Shown: one piece after another, positions 1 through 7,974 of the stretch | How the letters are laid out: every line of letters begins with the position of its first letter | Position numbering within the stretch: position 1 is the stretch's first letter | Origin: Hyphomicrobiales bacterium | Lineage (GTDB): Bacteria > Pseudomonadota > Alphaproteobacteria > Rhizobiales > Aestuariivirgaceae | Direction: 5' to 3' | Length of the DNA: 10,646 nt | NCBI GenBank assembly: GCA_025362535.1 | Contig: JANYGE010000094.1 | Span: 1 to 10,646, forward strand | Notes under the pieces: model-generated | What the model was told of the DNA's origin: nothing | Seen by the model: only the letters and a program-made list of their open reading frames with translations | Database searches by the model: none | Translations under genes and position numbers: made by a program

Positions 1-2
1 TG

Positions 3-1475
3 TTGTCGCAAAACTGGCCCTTACTTTCGGTCGTCACATTCTTGCCACTGGTAGGAGCAGCTTTCATTCTCTTGGCCCGTGGCGAAGATGAGCAAGCCGC
101 GCGCTATGCCCGTTGGGCTGCCTTGTGGACCACCATCGTCACCTACCTTATCTCGCTGTTGATTGTGAAGAACTTCACGTCAGGGCAGGCGGGTTATCAA
201 TTGGTGGAAGATCACCCATGGCTCGGCTCCATCGCTGGCTACCGCATGGGCGTGGATGGCATTTCGATGCCATTTGTGATCCTTACCACATTCCTGATGC
301 CAATTTGCATTGCGGCCTCATGGTTTATCAAATCCCGCGTGCGCGAATATATGATCGCGTTTCTGGTGCTCGAAACCTTAATGATCGGCGTGTTCTGCGC
401 CACGGACATTGTGCTGTTCTATGTATTCTTCGAAGCAGGTTTGATCCCGATGTTCCTGATCATCGGCATCTGGGGGGGACCGCGCCGCGTCTATGCCAGT
501 TTCAAATTCTTCCTCTACACATTGCTTGGCTCAGTGCTCATGCTGCTCGCCATCATCGCTATGTATTGGCATGCGGGCACCACTGATATTGCACTGCTCA
601 GCAAAGCCGGGGCCTTCCCGCCCGCCATGCAAACCTGGTTATGGCTCGCCTTCTTTGCCAGCTTCGCCGTGAAAATGCCCATGTGGCCGGTTCACACGTG
701 GTTGCCGGATGCACACGTTGAAGCGCCAACTGCCGGTTCAGTGATCCTGGCTGCCATCCTCTTGAAAATGGGTGGTTATGGTTTCCTGCGCTTCTCGTTG
801 CCGATGTTCCCTGATGCCTCGCATTATTTCCAACCGCTGGTTTATACGCTCTCGGTTGTGGCCATCATCTACACATCACTGGTGGCTTTGATGCAGGAAG
901 ACATGAAAAAGCTGATTGCTTATTCATCCGTCGCGCACATGGGCTTTGTCACCATGGGCATTTTCTCCTTCACCCGTCAGGGCATTGATGGGGCGCTGTT
1001 CCAGATGGTGAGCCACGGCCTCGTTTCTGGCGCGCTCTTCCTCTGCGTTGGCGTGGTTTATGACCGGATGCACACCCGCGAAATCAAAGCCTATGGCGGC
1101 CTCGTCCACCGCATGCCACTCTATGCTAGTATCTTTATGCTTTTCACCATGGCAAATGTGGGTTTGCCCGGAACCTCTGGCTTCGTCGGTGAATTCCTGA
1201 CGCTGCTCGGCACCTTCCAGAACAATACTTGGGTTGCCTTCTTTGCCACATCCGGCGTGATCCTGTCGGCCTGCTATGCGCTCTGGCTTTATCGCCGCGT
1301 GGTGTTGGGAGCGCTGGAAAAAGCTTCGCTCGCCCATATTGTTGATATTACGCCGCGTGAATTGGCCATGTTGGCCCCTCTCGTGGTTCTCACGGTGTTC
1401 TTCGGCGTTTATCCGGCGCCGCTGCTTGATCTCTTCGGCGCTCCTGTCGAAGCCATTTTGACTCTGTTGCGGTGA
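3..1475 (+). CDS. nuoM: NADH-quinone oxidoreductase subunit M (complex I antiporter-like membrane subunit)
   Basis: NuoM is one of the three antiporter-like subunits in the membrane arm of respiratory complex I, where it carries protons across the inner membrane as NADH is oxidised and quinone reduced. The protein is about 490 residues, normal for the family, and hydrophobic throughout, with many membrane segments (about 14 in the family). Family landmarks are visible. Glu144 lies in the FFEAGLIPM segment; Lys224 is in [22 protein letters not shown], followed by Lys255 in ILLKMGGYG. These match the essential Glu144, Lys234 and Lys265 of the E. coli protein. The visible start is TTG at 3, but window bases 1-2 are 'tg'. 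If the preceding base is A, an in-frame ATG sits one codon upstream, so the true start may lie just outside the window. nuoN starts one base after the stop. Identity is secure; only the start is open. Confidence 0.97.
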   Translation: MSQNWPLLSVVTFLPLVGAAFILLARGEDEQAARYARWAALWTTIVTYLISLLIVKNFTSGQAGYQLVEDHPWLGSIAGYRMGVDGISMPFVILTTFLMPICIAASWFIKSRVREYMIAFLVLETLMIGVFCATDIVLFYVFFEAGLIPMFLIIGIWGGPRRVYASFKFFLYTLLGSVLMLLAIIAMYWHAGTTDIALLSKAGAFPPAMQTWLWLAFFASFAVKMPMWPVHTWLPDAHVEAPTAGSVILAAILLKMGGYGFLRFSLPMFPDASHYFQPLVYTLSVVAIIYTSLVALMQEDMKKLIAYSSVAHMGFVTMGIFSFTRQGIDGALFQMVSHGLVSGALFLCVGVVYDRMHTREIKAYGGLVHRMPLYASIFMLFTMANVGLPGTSGFVGEFLTLLGTFQNNTWVAFFATSGVILSACYALWLYRRVVLGALEKASLAHIVDITPRELAMLAPLVVLTVFFGVYPAPLLDLFGAPVEAILTLLR

Positions 1476-1476
1476 T

Positions 1477-2925
1477 ATGATGATCCCATTCTTTCAAACC
1501 ATCGGTGCTGCCGCTGCCCTTCCTGAAATCTGCCTTGCCCTATTGGCCATGGTGCTTTTGCTCGAAGGCGTGTTCAGCAGCCGCGTCACCTCCGCAGCTA
1601 TCCGCTGGGCTGCGATTGCCGCCTTCGTAGTGGTTGCTGCCATGGTCATCTGGAAAACTGGTACGGGCCGCGTTTACGCCTTTGATGGCGCATTTGTGGT
1701 CGATGATTTTGCCCGCTTCATGAAAGTACTGGCGCTGCTCGGCTCTGCTGCCACCCTCATCATGTCTGGCCGCTATTTGCTGCGCACCAAGATGGACTCA
1801 GAAGAATATCCCGTCCTCATCATGCTGGCCACGGTGGGCATGTTGCTGATGATCTCGGCCAATGATTTAATCTCGCTTTATGTTGGCCTCGAATTGCAAT
1901 CACTGGCACTCTATGTGGTGGCCGCGATTAACCGCGACAGCGCCAAATCATCGGAAGCGGGCCTTAAATATTTTGTGCTCGGCGCGCTTTCCTCCGGCAT
2001 GTTGCTCTATGGCTCGTCACTGGTTTATGGCCTCACCGGCCACACCCAATTTGCTGAAATCGCCAAGGCCTTGGCCCTCACGGGTTCCAATCTCGGTATC
2101 ATTTTCGGCATTGTCTTCATCATTGCGGGCCTTGCTTTTAAAGTCTCCGCAGTGCCATTTCATATGTGGACGCCAGACGTTTATGAAGGTGCACCAACGC
2201 CTGTCACCGCCTTTTTTGCTTCAGCCCCAAAGATCGCCGCGATTGCCTTGTTCGCCCGTGTGATGGTTGGCCCCTTCGCCGCTGTCACACAGGATTGGCA
2301 ACAAATCGTGGTGTTGATCTCGATTGCCTCCATGGTGTTGGGTGCATTTGCCGCCATTGGCCAAAACAATATTAAACGCCTGTTGGCTTATTCCTCCATC
2401 GCCAATATGGGCTTTGCCTTGGTGGGCCTCGCTGCTGGCACAGTTGAAGGCGTGCAGGGCGTGTTGGTTTATATGCTCATCTATCTGGTCACCACATTGG
2501 GTGTCTTCGCCTGCATTCTCGCCATGCGCCGCAAGGGGGTTTACGTTGAGACTATTTCCGACCTGGCTGGTCTTGGCCGCACCAATAAGGGCCATGCCTT
2601 TATGTTGGCCATGCTGATGTTCTCGCTCGCTGGCATTCCACCGCTGGCGGGTTTCTTCGGCAAGCTCTTCGTGTTTTTGGCTGCCGTAAAAGCCGGGCTG
2701 TGGCCGCTTGCCATTATCGGTGTCGTGGCCTCAGTGGTGGGCGCTTATTACTATTTGCGTCTGATTAAGATTATGTATTTTGATGAGCCTGCTGCAGCCT
2801 TCGACCCGATGGATGGCGAAGTGAAATGGGTGGTCTATGTCTCAGGCCTCTTTGTGCTGCTGTTTGGCCTCTTCGCTCAGCCGCTGTTGAGCCTTGCGAT
2901 CAATGCAGCGGCGTCGCTGTTTTAG
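1477..2925 (+). CDS. nuoN: NADH-quinone oxidoreductase subunit N (complex I antiporter-like membrane subunit)
   Basis: NuoN is the antiporter-like subunit of the complex I membrane arm that lies close to the small subunits near the quinone site. It takes part in proton translocation. The 482-residue hydrophobic protein has the usual length and family landmarks. Glu139 is in the [13 protein letters not shown] segment, Lys164 in [13 protein letters not shown], Lys222 in [22 protein letters not shown], and a C-terminal [14 protein letters not shown] segment precedes the last helices. The start is a double ATG (1477 and 1480) one base after the nuoM stop, so translation is probably coupled to nuoM; either ATG could be used. 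nuoN is the usual last gene of the nuoA-N operon. birA follows after 52 bases, without a recognisable terminator between them. Confidence 0.97.
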   Translation: MMIPFFQTIGAAAALPEICLALLAMVLLLEGVFSSRVTSAAIRWAAIAAFVVVAAMVIWKTGTGRVYAFDGAFVVDDFARFMKVLALLGSAATLIMSGRYLLRTKMDSEEYPVLIMLATVGMLLMISANDLISLYVGLELQSLALYVVAAINRDSAKSSEAGLKYFVLGALSSGMLLYGSSLVYGLTGHTQFAEIAKALALTGSNLGIIFGIVFIIAGLAFKVSAVPFHMWTPDVYEGAPTPVTAFFASAPKIAAIALFARVMVGPFAAVTQDWQQIVVLISIASMVLGAFAAIGQNNIKRLLAYSSIANMGFALVGLAAGTVEGVQGVLVYMLIYLVTTLGVFACILAMRRKGVYVETISDLAGLGRTNKGHAFMLAMLMFSLAGIPPLAGFFGKLFVFLAAVKAGLWPLAIIGVVASVVGAYYYLRLIKIMYFDEPAAAFDPMDGEVKWVVYVSGLFVLLFGLFAQPLLSLAINAAASLF

Positions 2926-2953
2926 ATTTGGAGACGAGAACCATTACTTCTTT

Positions 2954-2976
2954 CTCCTTCCCCACAGGGGGGAGGG
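2954..2976 (+). promoter_or_regulatory. Hairpin enclosing the birA ribosome-binding site
   Basis: A pyrimidine arm at 2954-2963 (CTCCTTCCCC), a loop ACA at 2964-2966 and a purine arm at 2967-2976 (GGGGGGAGGG) can fold together. The stem has four G-C pairs, two G-U pairs, one C-A mismatch and three further pairs. The purine arm is also the Shine-Dalgarno sequence of birA, ending one base before the ATG at 2978. The fold would therefore hide the ribosome-binding site. The sequence resembles half of the CTTCTCC/GGAGAAG hairpin repeats seen at 5437-5455. The pairing is read directly; any regulatory role is inference. Confidence 0.4.
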
Positions 2977-2977
2977 T

Positions 2978-3709
2978 ATGAGAACAATAATCCACCACTT
3001 CTCTACCATCGATTCTACCAACACTGAGGCGCTTCGCCGCTTAGAGGCTGGTGAGCAGGGGCCGTTTTGGCTGATTGCCGATGAGCAGACTGAAGGCCGG
3101 GGCAGGCTGGGGCGGCAGTGGATTTCTAAACCGGGCAATCTCTACTCAACCCATGCTTTTCCATTCACAGCGCCGGCAATCACTTCAAGCCATATTAGCT
3201 TTGTTGCCGCTTTGGCCATTCATGATGTTGCAACCAGTTTCATCACGGGGGCCAATATCTCATTGAAATGGCCCAATGATTGCCTGATCAATGGGGCCAA
3301 ATTCTCCGGTGTTCTGGCTGAGATGCATGGTGGTCATATCATCTTAGGCATGGGACTTAATGTATCACATGAGCCCGACGGTCTGCCCTATCGAGCCACC
3401 TGCATAGCCGCCCACAGCTCCAGCGTGACTGTGGCGCAAGTCTTTGAGAGTCTGCAGTTAAAGCTGAAAAAATGGCTGCAAATTTGGGATAACTCCAATG
3501 GATTTTCCCACATTCACCGGGGTTGGGAAGCCCGCTGCAACGCCATCGGCAAGCCCATGAGTCTTGACACGGGGCGCGCCATGCTTCACGGCACCTTTGT
3601 GGGCCTAGCACCTGATGGCGGGCTGGTGCTGAACCACAACAACACAACCACAATCCACTACGCGGGTGATGTGCGCATCATCCCCACAGAAGAGAACTCC
3701 GCTGCATGA
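2978..3709 (+). CDS. birA: Biotin--[acetyl-CoA-carboxylase] ligase (group I, no DNA-binding domain)
   Basis: This enzyme activates biotin with ATP and attaches biotinyl-AMP to the acceptor lysine of biotin carboxyl carrier domains such as that of acetyl-CoA carboxylase. The 243-residue protein shows the family motifs in order. They are STNTEALRR near residue 13, the biotinyl-AMP-binding GRGRLGR at 40-46 followed by W48 and PGNLYST, KWPND at 97-101, and GAKFSGVLAE at 106-115 with the conserved Lys108, then GMGLNV. A small C-terminal domain follows. It lacks the N-terminal helix-turn-helix of E. coli BirA (about 320 residues), so it should not be a repressor of biotin genes. I chose the ATG at 2978 because a very strong purine-rich ribosome-binding site precedes it and homology begins just after. 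An in-frame TTG at 2894 would overlap nuoN and add a stretch of low-complexity residues that does not look like the family. The stop overlaps the RNase J start (ATGA). Confidence 0.93.
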   Translation: MRTIIHHFSTIDSTNTEALRRLEAGEQGPFWLIADEQTEGRGRLGRQWISKPGNLYSTHAFPFTAPAITSSHISFVAALAIHDVATSFITGANISLKWPNDCLINGAKFSGVLAEMHGGHIILGMGLNVSHEPDGLPYRATCIAAHSSSVTVAQVFESLQLKLKKWLQIWDNSNGFSHIHRGWEARCNAIGKPMSLDTGRAMLHGTFVGLAPDGGLVLNHNNTTTIHYAGDVRIIPTEENSAA

Positions 3710-5376
3710 ATGCCAAAAAGAAAAACAGATTTGATGCTGATGAATTGGTGCTGTTGCCCTTGGGCGGCACTGGCGAGATCGGTATGAATTGCTATTGCTA
3801 TGGCCAAGGCCCAGCCAATGCCCGCGAATGGTTGATGGTGGATCTTGGCGTTAAATTTGGTGACGACAGCGAACCCGGCATTGATGTGATTATGCCAGAT
3901 GTGAGCTTCATCACAAAAAACCGCAAACGCTTTGCCGGCTTGGTTATTACCCATGCCCATGAGGATCATATCGGTGCGGTGGCGTGGCTGTGGCCGCAGC
4001 TGCAATGTGAAGTGCATTGCACCGCTTTTGCTGCAGAACTTCTCAAACTTAAATTTACGGAACATGGCATTGATGAAGATGTGCCGGTGATTATTCATGC
4101 GCCGTGCAAACCATTTGAGCTTGGCGGTTTTAAACTTGAGCTGATCAACGTTACCCATTCCATTCCTGAATCCTGCGCGCTCTATATTGAAACACCGCAT
4201 GGCAAAGTGCTGCACAGTGGCGATTGGAAAATTGATCGCACGCCAATTCTCGGTCACACGATCAATGAAACGCGCCTGCGCGAGCTTGGCGATAAAGGCA
4301 TTGATGTTTTGGTGTGTGATTCAACCAATGTGATGCGTGAAGGTTTCTCGCCCTCAGAAACCGTGGTTGCCGAAACCCTTGGCGATATTATTGCCCATGC
4401 TGAAGGCCGCGTGGCGGTTACCACCTTTGCCTCCCAAGTGGAGCGCATTTCATCAGCGGTGAAGGCTGCCCGCTCAGCGGGACGCGAAGTGGTGATTGCT
4501 GGTCGCGCCATGCGCAATACCATCGAAGCTGCGCGCAATTGCGGCTATCTTAAAGATGCCGGAAAATTTTTGGATGAAGATGCCTTTGGCTATTTGCCCC
4601 GCGATAAAATAATGTTGCTTTGCACCGGAAGCCAAGGCGAGCCGCGAGCTGCCATTGCCCGCATTGGTGAAGACAATCATCCGAACATTGCCTTGGAAGA
4701 GGGCGATCTGGTTATTTTCTCCGCCCGCACTATTCCTGGCAACGAGAAGGAAGTGGGCGCTGTGCAAAATAATCTTGCGGTTCTCGGTGTTGATGTTCTC
4801 ACTGCGGATGATGCTCTGGTGCATTCGTCCGGCCATCCGCGTCAAGGTGAACTTGCCTTGATGTATGAATGGGTGCGCCCGCGCGCCCTTGTGCCTATGC
4901 ATGGTGAGCCGCGCCATCTCCGCGCCCATGTGAATTTTGCCAAGACAAAAGGTATCAAAGAAACCTTGATCCTCGAAGATTTGAAAATCGCCAGGCTCTG
5001 CCCCGGCCCTATCGAAATCATTGATGAGGCCCCGGGTGGGCGTCTGCATTTGGATGGGAAACTGATCGTCGAGTCAGTCGATGGCCCAGCCAAGATGCGC
5101 CGCAAGCTGTCTTTTGCGGGCATTGTTTTTCTGACTGCCGTGATCACCGAAAAAGGTGAGCTTGGCGATGATATCGTGCTGTTGGCCGATGGCATTCCCG
5201 AAGGGCTTGACGAAGATCTCGCCGAAGCCGCCGAGAAAGCCTTTGACTCCATGCCACGCGCACGCCGCAAGGATGATGCAACCGTCGAAGAAACCTTGCG
5301 CACCGCAGTGCGCCGCGAGGCTGATAATATCTGGGGCAAGAAGCCTGTGTGCAAAGTGGTTGTGGTGCGGGTGTAG
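3706..5376 (+). CDS. rnj: Ribonuclease J (metallo-beta-lactamase / beta-CASP exo- and endoribonuclease)
   Basis: RNase J is a cytoplasmic zinc-dependent 5'-3' exoribonuclease with endonuclease activity. In alphaproteobacteria it is known to act in 16S rRNA 5'-end maturation and RNA turnover. The protein has 556 residues, as usual. It opens with LLPLGGTGEIGMN near residues 16-28. The metal-binding HAHEDH motif is at 83-88, followed by His151 (NVTHSIPES) and Asp173 (HSGDWKID). The beta-CASP insertion follows, starting near DSTNVM and including TFASQVERI. Then come HSSGHPRQGEL (His373, His377) and the closing PMHGEPRHLRAH (His399). A C-terminal domain of about 100 residues follows. The ATG at 3706 overlaps the birA stop by four bases, so ribosomes probably re-initiate from birA. 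An in-frame ATG further down would delete the first strand, so 3706 is well supported. No active-site residue is missing. Confidence 0.96.
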   Translation: MNAKKKNRFDADELVLLPLGGTGEIGMNCYCYGQGPANAREWLMVDLGVKFGDDSEPGIDVIMPDVSFITKNRKRFAGLVITHAHEDHIGAVAWLWPQLQCEVHCTAFAAELLKLKFTEHGIDEDVPVIIHAPCKPFELGGFKLELINVTHSIPESCALYIETPHGKVLHSGDWKIDRTPILGHTINETRLRELGDKGIDVLVCDSTNVMREGFSPSETVVAETLGDIIAHAEGRVAVTTFASQVERISSAVKAARSAGREVVIAGRAMRNTIEAARNCGYLKDAGKFLDEDAFGYLPRDKIMLLCTGSQGEPRAAIARIGEDNHPNIALEEGDLVIFSARTIPGNEKEVGAVQNNLAVLGVDVLTADDALVHSSGHPRQGELALMYEWVRPRALVPMHGEPRHLRAHVNFAKTKGIKETLILEDLKIARLCPGPIEIIDEAPGGRLHLDGKLIVESVDGPAKMRRKLSFAGIVFLTAVITEKGELGDDIVLLADGIPEGLDEDLAEAAEKAFDSMPRARRKDDATVEETLRTAVRREADNIWGKKPVCKVVVVRV

Positions 5377-5422
5377 TTTTTCTTCAAGGCTATCGCATAT
5401 GACTAGCGAAGGGACCTTATCA

Positions 5423-5455
5423 GTCGCTTCGCGACAGCTTCTCCAGAGGAGAAGC
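5423..5455. repeat. Pair of perfect small hairpins (dispersed-repeat type)
   Basis: Two perfect inverted repeats stand side by side. GTCGC-TTC-GCGAC is at 5423-5435. GCTTCTCC-AGA-GGAGAAGC is at 5437-5455. No T-run follows on either strand, so neither looks like a standard intrinsic terminator. The combination of a short 'gtcgcttcgcgac' hairpin with a 'cttctcc/ggagaag' hairpin is typical of intergenic repeat elements that recur in many alphaproteobacterial genomes. Whether copies exist elsewhere in this genome cannot be seen here. Such elements may stabilise the 3' end of the upstream mRNA (RNase J). Confidence 0.6.
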
Positions 5456-5488
5456 GTGAAACAATGAATGGCGATGCTAAACTTCACC

Positions 5489-5544
5489 CTTCTCCCTTGG
5501 AGGAGGTAGGCAACGCCGGGGATGATAATGCGAAGAGGGAGAAG
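5489..5544. repeat. Inverted repeat with internal hairpin, probable dispersed repeat
   Basis: CTTCTCCCT at 5489-5497 is perfectly complementary to AGGGAGAAG at 5536-5544. The 38-base interior contains ttggaggaggtaggcaacgcc and a GGGGATGATAATG stretch. The left arm can alternatively pair with GGAGGAG at 5499-5505, making a nested hairpin. The arms share the CTTCTCC core of the neighbouring hairpin at 5437-5455 and of the birA leader, suggesting a second, partly decayed copy of one repeat family. It lies between RNase J and parC, with no coding sequence across it that looks real. Confidence 0.5.
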
Positions 5545-5597
5545 AGAAACAAGCCCTGATGAGCGCTATAACCTAACCCAACAGTTTGAATTTCAAC

Positions 5598-5603
5598 TAT
5601 AAT
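5598..5603 (+). promoter_or_regulatory. Candidate -10 box of parC
   Basis: A perfect TATAAT hexamer ends nine bases before the parC ATG at 5613. Transcription would then begin at about 5609-5612, giving an mRNA with almost no leader. The expected -35 position (about 5574-5581) does not resemble TTGACA, which weakens the call. The bases between the hexamer and the ATG contain no Shine-Dalgarno sequence, which is consistent with leaderless translation. Confidence 0.35.
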
Positions 5604-5612
5604 ATACGAATC

Positions 5613-7856
5613 ATGAAAAAGCCTGTTCCCCCCACGTCACCACCTGCCGCCACTGAAAATATTGAACTGCAAGCCGCTCTCGAAGAGCGTTACTTGGCCT
5701 ATGCGCTCTCCACCATTATGCACCGGGCTTTGCCTGATGTGCGGGATGGTTTGAAACCAGTGCACCGGCGTTTGCTGCATGTGATGCGCATTCTGAAGCT
5801 TGATCCCAACACGGCCTTCAAGAAATGCGCCAAGATTGTGGGTGATGTGATGGGTTCATTCCATCCGCATGGCGATCAATCGATTTATGATGCGCTGGTG
5901 CGCCTCGCTCAAGATTTCAGCGCGCGCTATCCGCTGGTTGATGGCCAGGGCAATTTCGGCAATATCGATGGCGATAGCGCAGCAGCTTACCGCTACACCG
6001 AAGCCCGCATGACCGATGTGGCGCGGCTTTTGCTGCAAGACTTGGAAGATGACACGGTTGATTTTCGCCCGAATTATGATGGCACGGTGGAAGAGCCTGT
6101 GGTGTTGCCTGGCGCATTCCCCAATCTTCTGGCCAATGGTTCAACCGGCATTGCCGTGGGCATGGCCACATCTATCCCACCGCATAATGCTGCGGAACTT
6201 TGTGATGCGGCTTTGCATCTCATTAAGTTCCCCAATGCGGGTGTCGATAAGCTCACGCAATTTGTGATCGGCCCTGACTTTCCAACAGGCGGCATCATCA
6301 TCGATAAGCGTGATGATATTATTGAAGCCTATCGCACGGGTAAGGGCAGCTTCCGCGTACGCTGCCGCTGGGAAAAAGAAGAACTGGCGCGCGGCGGCTG
6401 GCAAATCGTCATCACCGAAATTCCTTATCTGGTACAAAAAAGCCGCTTGATTGAGCGCATGGCTGAATTGCTCAATGATAAGAAACTCACCTTGCTGGGT
6501 GATGTGCGCGATGAATCCGCTGAAGATGTGCGCGTGGTGCTGGAGCCCAAGACTCGCAACATTGATCCTGAAGTGTTGATGGAGCAGATGTTCCGCAATA
6601 CTGAGCTTGAGGCGCGCATTCCGCTCAACATGAATGTGCTGTCGGGCGGAAAAATTCCGCGCGTCATGTCGCTGCGTGATGTGCTGCGCGAATGGCTTGA
6701 TCACCGCAAGGAAGTTCTGCAACGCAAAACTAATTTTCGCCTCAAGGAAATTGCGCGGCGTTTGGAAATTCTCGGCGGTTATCTCATCGCCTATCTCAAT
6801 CTCGATGAAGTGATCCGCATCATCCGCGAGGAAGATGAACCAAAGCCGAGCTTGATGCGCGCCTTCAAGCTGAGCGACAACCAAGCCGAAGCCATTCTCA
6901 ATATGCGCCTGCGTGCGTTGCGTAAGCTAGAGGAAATGGAAATCCGCACCGAGCATGATAAGCTCGAGGCTGAGCAGGGCGATCTCAAGGCCCTGCTGCA
7001 ATCAGATGACAGGCAATGGAACACCATTTCTGACGACATCAAAGCCGTTAAGGAAACCTACTCCAAGAAAACCAAACTGGGTGCCCGCCGCACTGATTTT
7101 GCCGAAGCGCCCGTGATCGAAGTTGATCTCGATCAAGCTATGATTGAAAAAGAACCCGTCACTGTGGTGTGTTCGGAAAAAGGTTGGATCCGCGCGCTGA
7201 AAGGCCATGTCGAGGATGTATCCACGCTGGCCTATAAGGATGGTGACCGCGAGAAATTTGTGGTGAAAGCTTCTACCACCGATAAAATCATGCTGTTCTC
7301 ATCGTCCGGAAAATTCTTCACCCTTGATGCAAACAAAATGCCGGGCGGCCGTGGCCATGGCGAGCCCGTGCGGTTGCTAGCCGATATTGATGCTGCTGAT
7401 ACTATCGTCGCGTTGTTTATGTATCAAGCAGGCACCAAGCGCTTGCTGGCCTCAACCGATGGCGATGGCTTTATTGTTGCGGAAGACGAATGCCTCGCCA
7501 ATACCCGCAAAGGCAAACAGGTGCTTAATGTCAAAGCCCCCATCGAGGCATTGGTCTGCGCGCGCTATCCAAGCGATGCGGACCACATTGCTTCGGTCGG
7601 CGATAACCGCAAACTCATCATCTTCAAATCATCAGAGCTGCCTGAAATGGCCCGTGGCAAAGGGGTTCGAATGCAGAAATTCAAAGATGGCGGCTTATCT
7701 GATGCCTGCGCTTTCAAGTTGTCCGAAGGTCTCACCTGGCATGATAGCTCTGGCCGCAATTGGACGGTAACTGATCTTGCCGAATGGATTGGCGAACGCG
7801 CCCAAGCCGGAAGATTGCCGCCAAAGGGTTTTCCAAAGAACAATAAATTTTCGTGA
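5613..7856 (+). CDS. parC: DNA topoisomerase IV subunit A
   Basis: ParC is the DNA-cleaving and rejoining subunit of topoisomerase IV, a heterotetramer with ParE that unlinks replicated chromosomes. The 747-residue protein matches the family length. The breakage-reunion domain begins near residue 20 ([25 protein letters not shown]). Next is [19 protein letters not shown] at 77-95, then the active-site Tyr128 in AAAYRYTE. A coiled-coil-forming stretch lies around residues 370-490. The C-terminal pinwheel domain runs from about 510 to 720, with blade motifs such as GWIRALKGH (524-532), [10 protein letters not shown] (576-585) and ARGKGVRMQ (680-688). No canonical GyrA-box (QRRGGKG) is present, which separates it from GyrA. 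The ATG at 5613 was chosen because the upstream in-frame TTG (5586) lacks a ribosome-binding site and adds MNFNYNIRI, unlike the family; 5613 also lacks one, see the -10 call. The residue at the quinolone-contact serine (E. coli Ser80) is Gln89. ParE is not in the window. Confidence 0.95.
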   Translation: MKKPVPPTSPPAATENIELQAALEERYLAYALSTIMHRALPDVRDGLKPVHRRLLHVMRILKLDPNTAFKKCAKIVGDVMGSFHPHGDQSIYDALVRLAQDFSARYPLVDGQGNFGNIDGDSAAAYRYTEARMTDVARLLLQDLEDDTVDFRPNYDGTVEEPVVLPGAFPNLLANGSTGIAVGMATSIPPHNAAELCDAALHLIKFPNAGVDKLTQFVIGPDFPTGGIIIDKRDDIIEAYRTGKGSFRVRCRWEKEELARGGWQIVITEIPYLVQKSRLIERMAELLNDKKLTLLGDVRDESAEDVRVVLEPKTRNIDPEVLMEQMFRNTELEARIPLNMNVLSGGKIPRVMSLRDVLREWLDHRKEVLQRKTNFRLKEIARRLEILGGYLIAYLNLDEVIRIIREEDEPKPSLMRAFKLSDNQAEAILNMRLRALRKLEEMEIRTEHDKLEAEQGDLKALLQSDDRQWNTISDDIKAVKETYSKKTKLGARRTDFAEAPVIEVDLDQAMIEKEPVTVVCSEKGWIRALKGHVEDVSTLAYKDGDREKFVVKASTTDKIMLFSSSGKFFTLDANKMPGGRGHGEPVRLLADIDAADTIVALFMYQAGTKRLLASTDGDGFIVAEDECLANTRKGKQVLNVKAPIEALVCARYPSDADHIASVGDNRKLIIFKSSELPEMARGKGVRMQKFKDGGLSDACAFKLSEGLTWHDSSGRNWTVTDLAEWIGERAQAGRLPPKGFPKNNKFS

Positions 7857-7974
7857 GGGCTGGGGCAGTTAAGCATGTTTTAGCCGTAAGTCCGCTCTTT
7901 ACGTCTTGTTATCAATTTGGCGGTAACTGTAAAGTTTGGTAGCGTTTAGATATGGTTAATAAGTAGGGATTTGA

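Noticed and set aside
924..1337. 137-codon reverse-strand open frame inside nuoM
   Set aside because: It is antisense to conserved transmembrane segments of NuoM; no independent support.
2894..2977. Upstream TTG start extending birA by 28 residues
   Set aside because: The added residues ([12 protein letters not shown]...) are unlike the family and overlap nuoN, while the ATG at 2978 has a very strong ribosome-binding site.
3658..4257. 199-codon reverse-strand open frame across the birA/RNase J junction
   Set aside because: It is antisense to the catalytic core of RNase J, its composition is typical of shadow frames, and no ribosome-binding site or promoter supports it.
4842..5387. 181-codon reverse-strand open frame over the RNase J 3' end
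   Set aside because: It is rich in Ser, Arg and Pro as expected for an antisense shadow, and it overlaps conserved RNase J sequence.
5437..5455. Perfect hairpin as an intrinsic terminator of RNase J
   Set aside because: No T-run follows the stem on either strand, and the arms match the dispersed-repeat pattern better.
5464..5560. Small open frames in the RNase J-parC gap
   Set aside because: They run through the inverted-repeat arms, have no convincing ribosome-binding site and give no recognisable product.
6141..6884. 247-codon reverse-strand open frame inside parC
   Set aside because: It lies wholly antisense to well-conserved ParC sequence, its translation resembles no family, and long antisense frames are expected from the codon bias of the parC frame.
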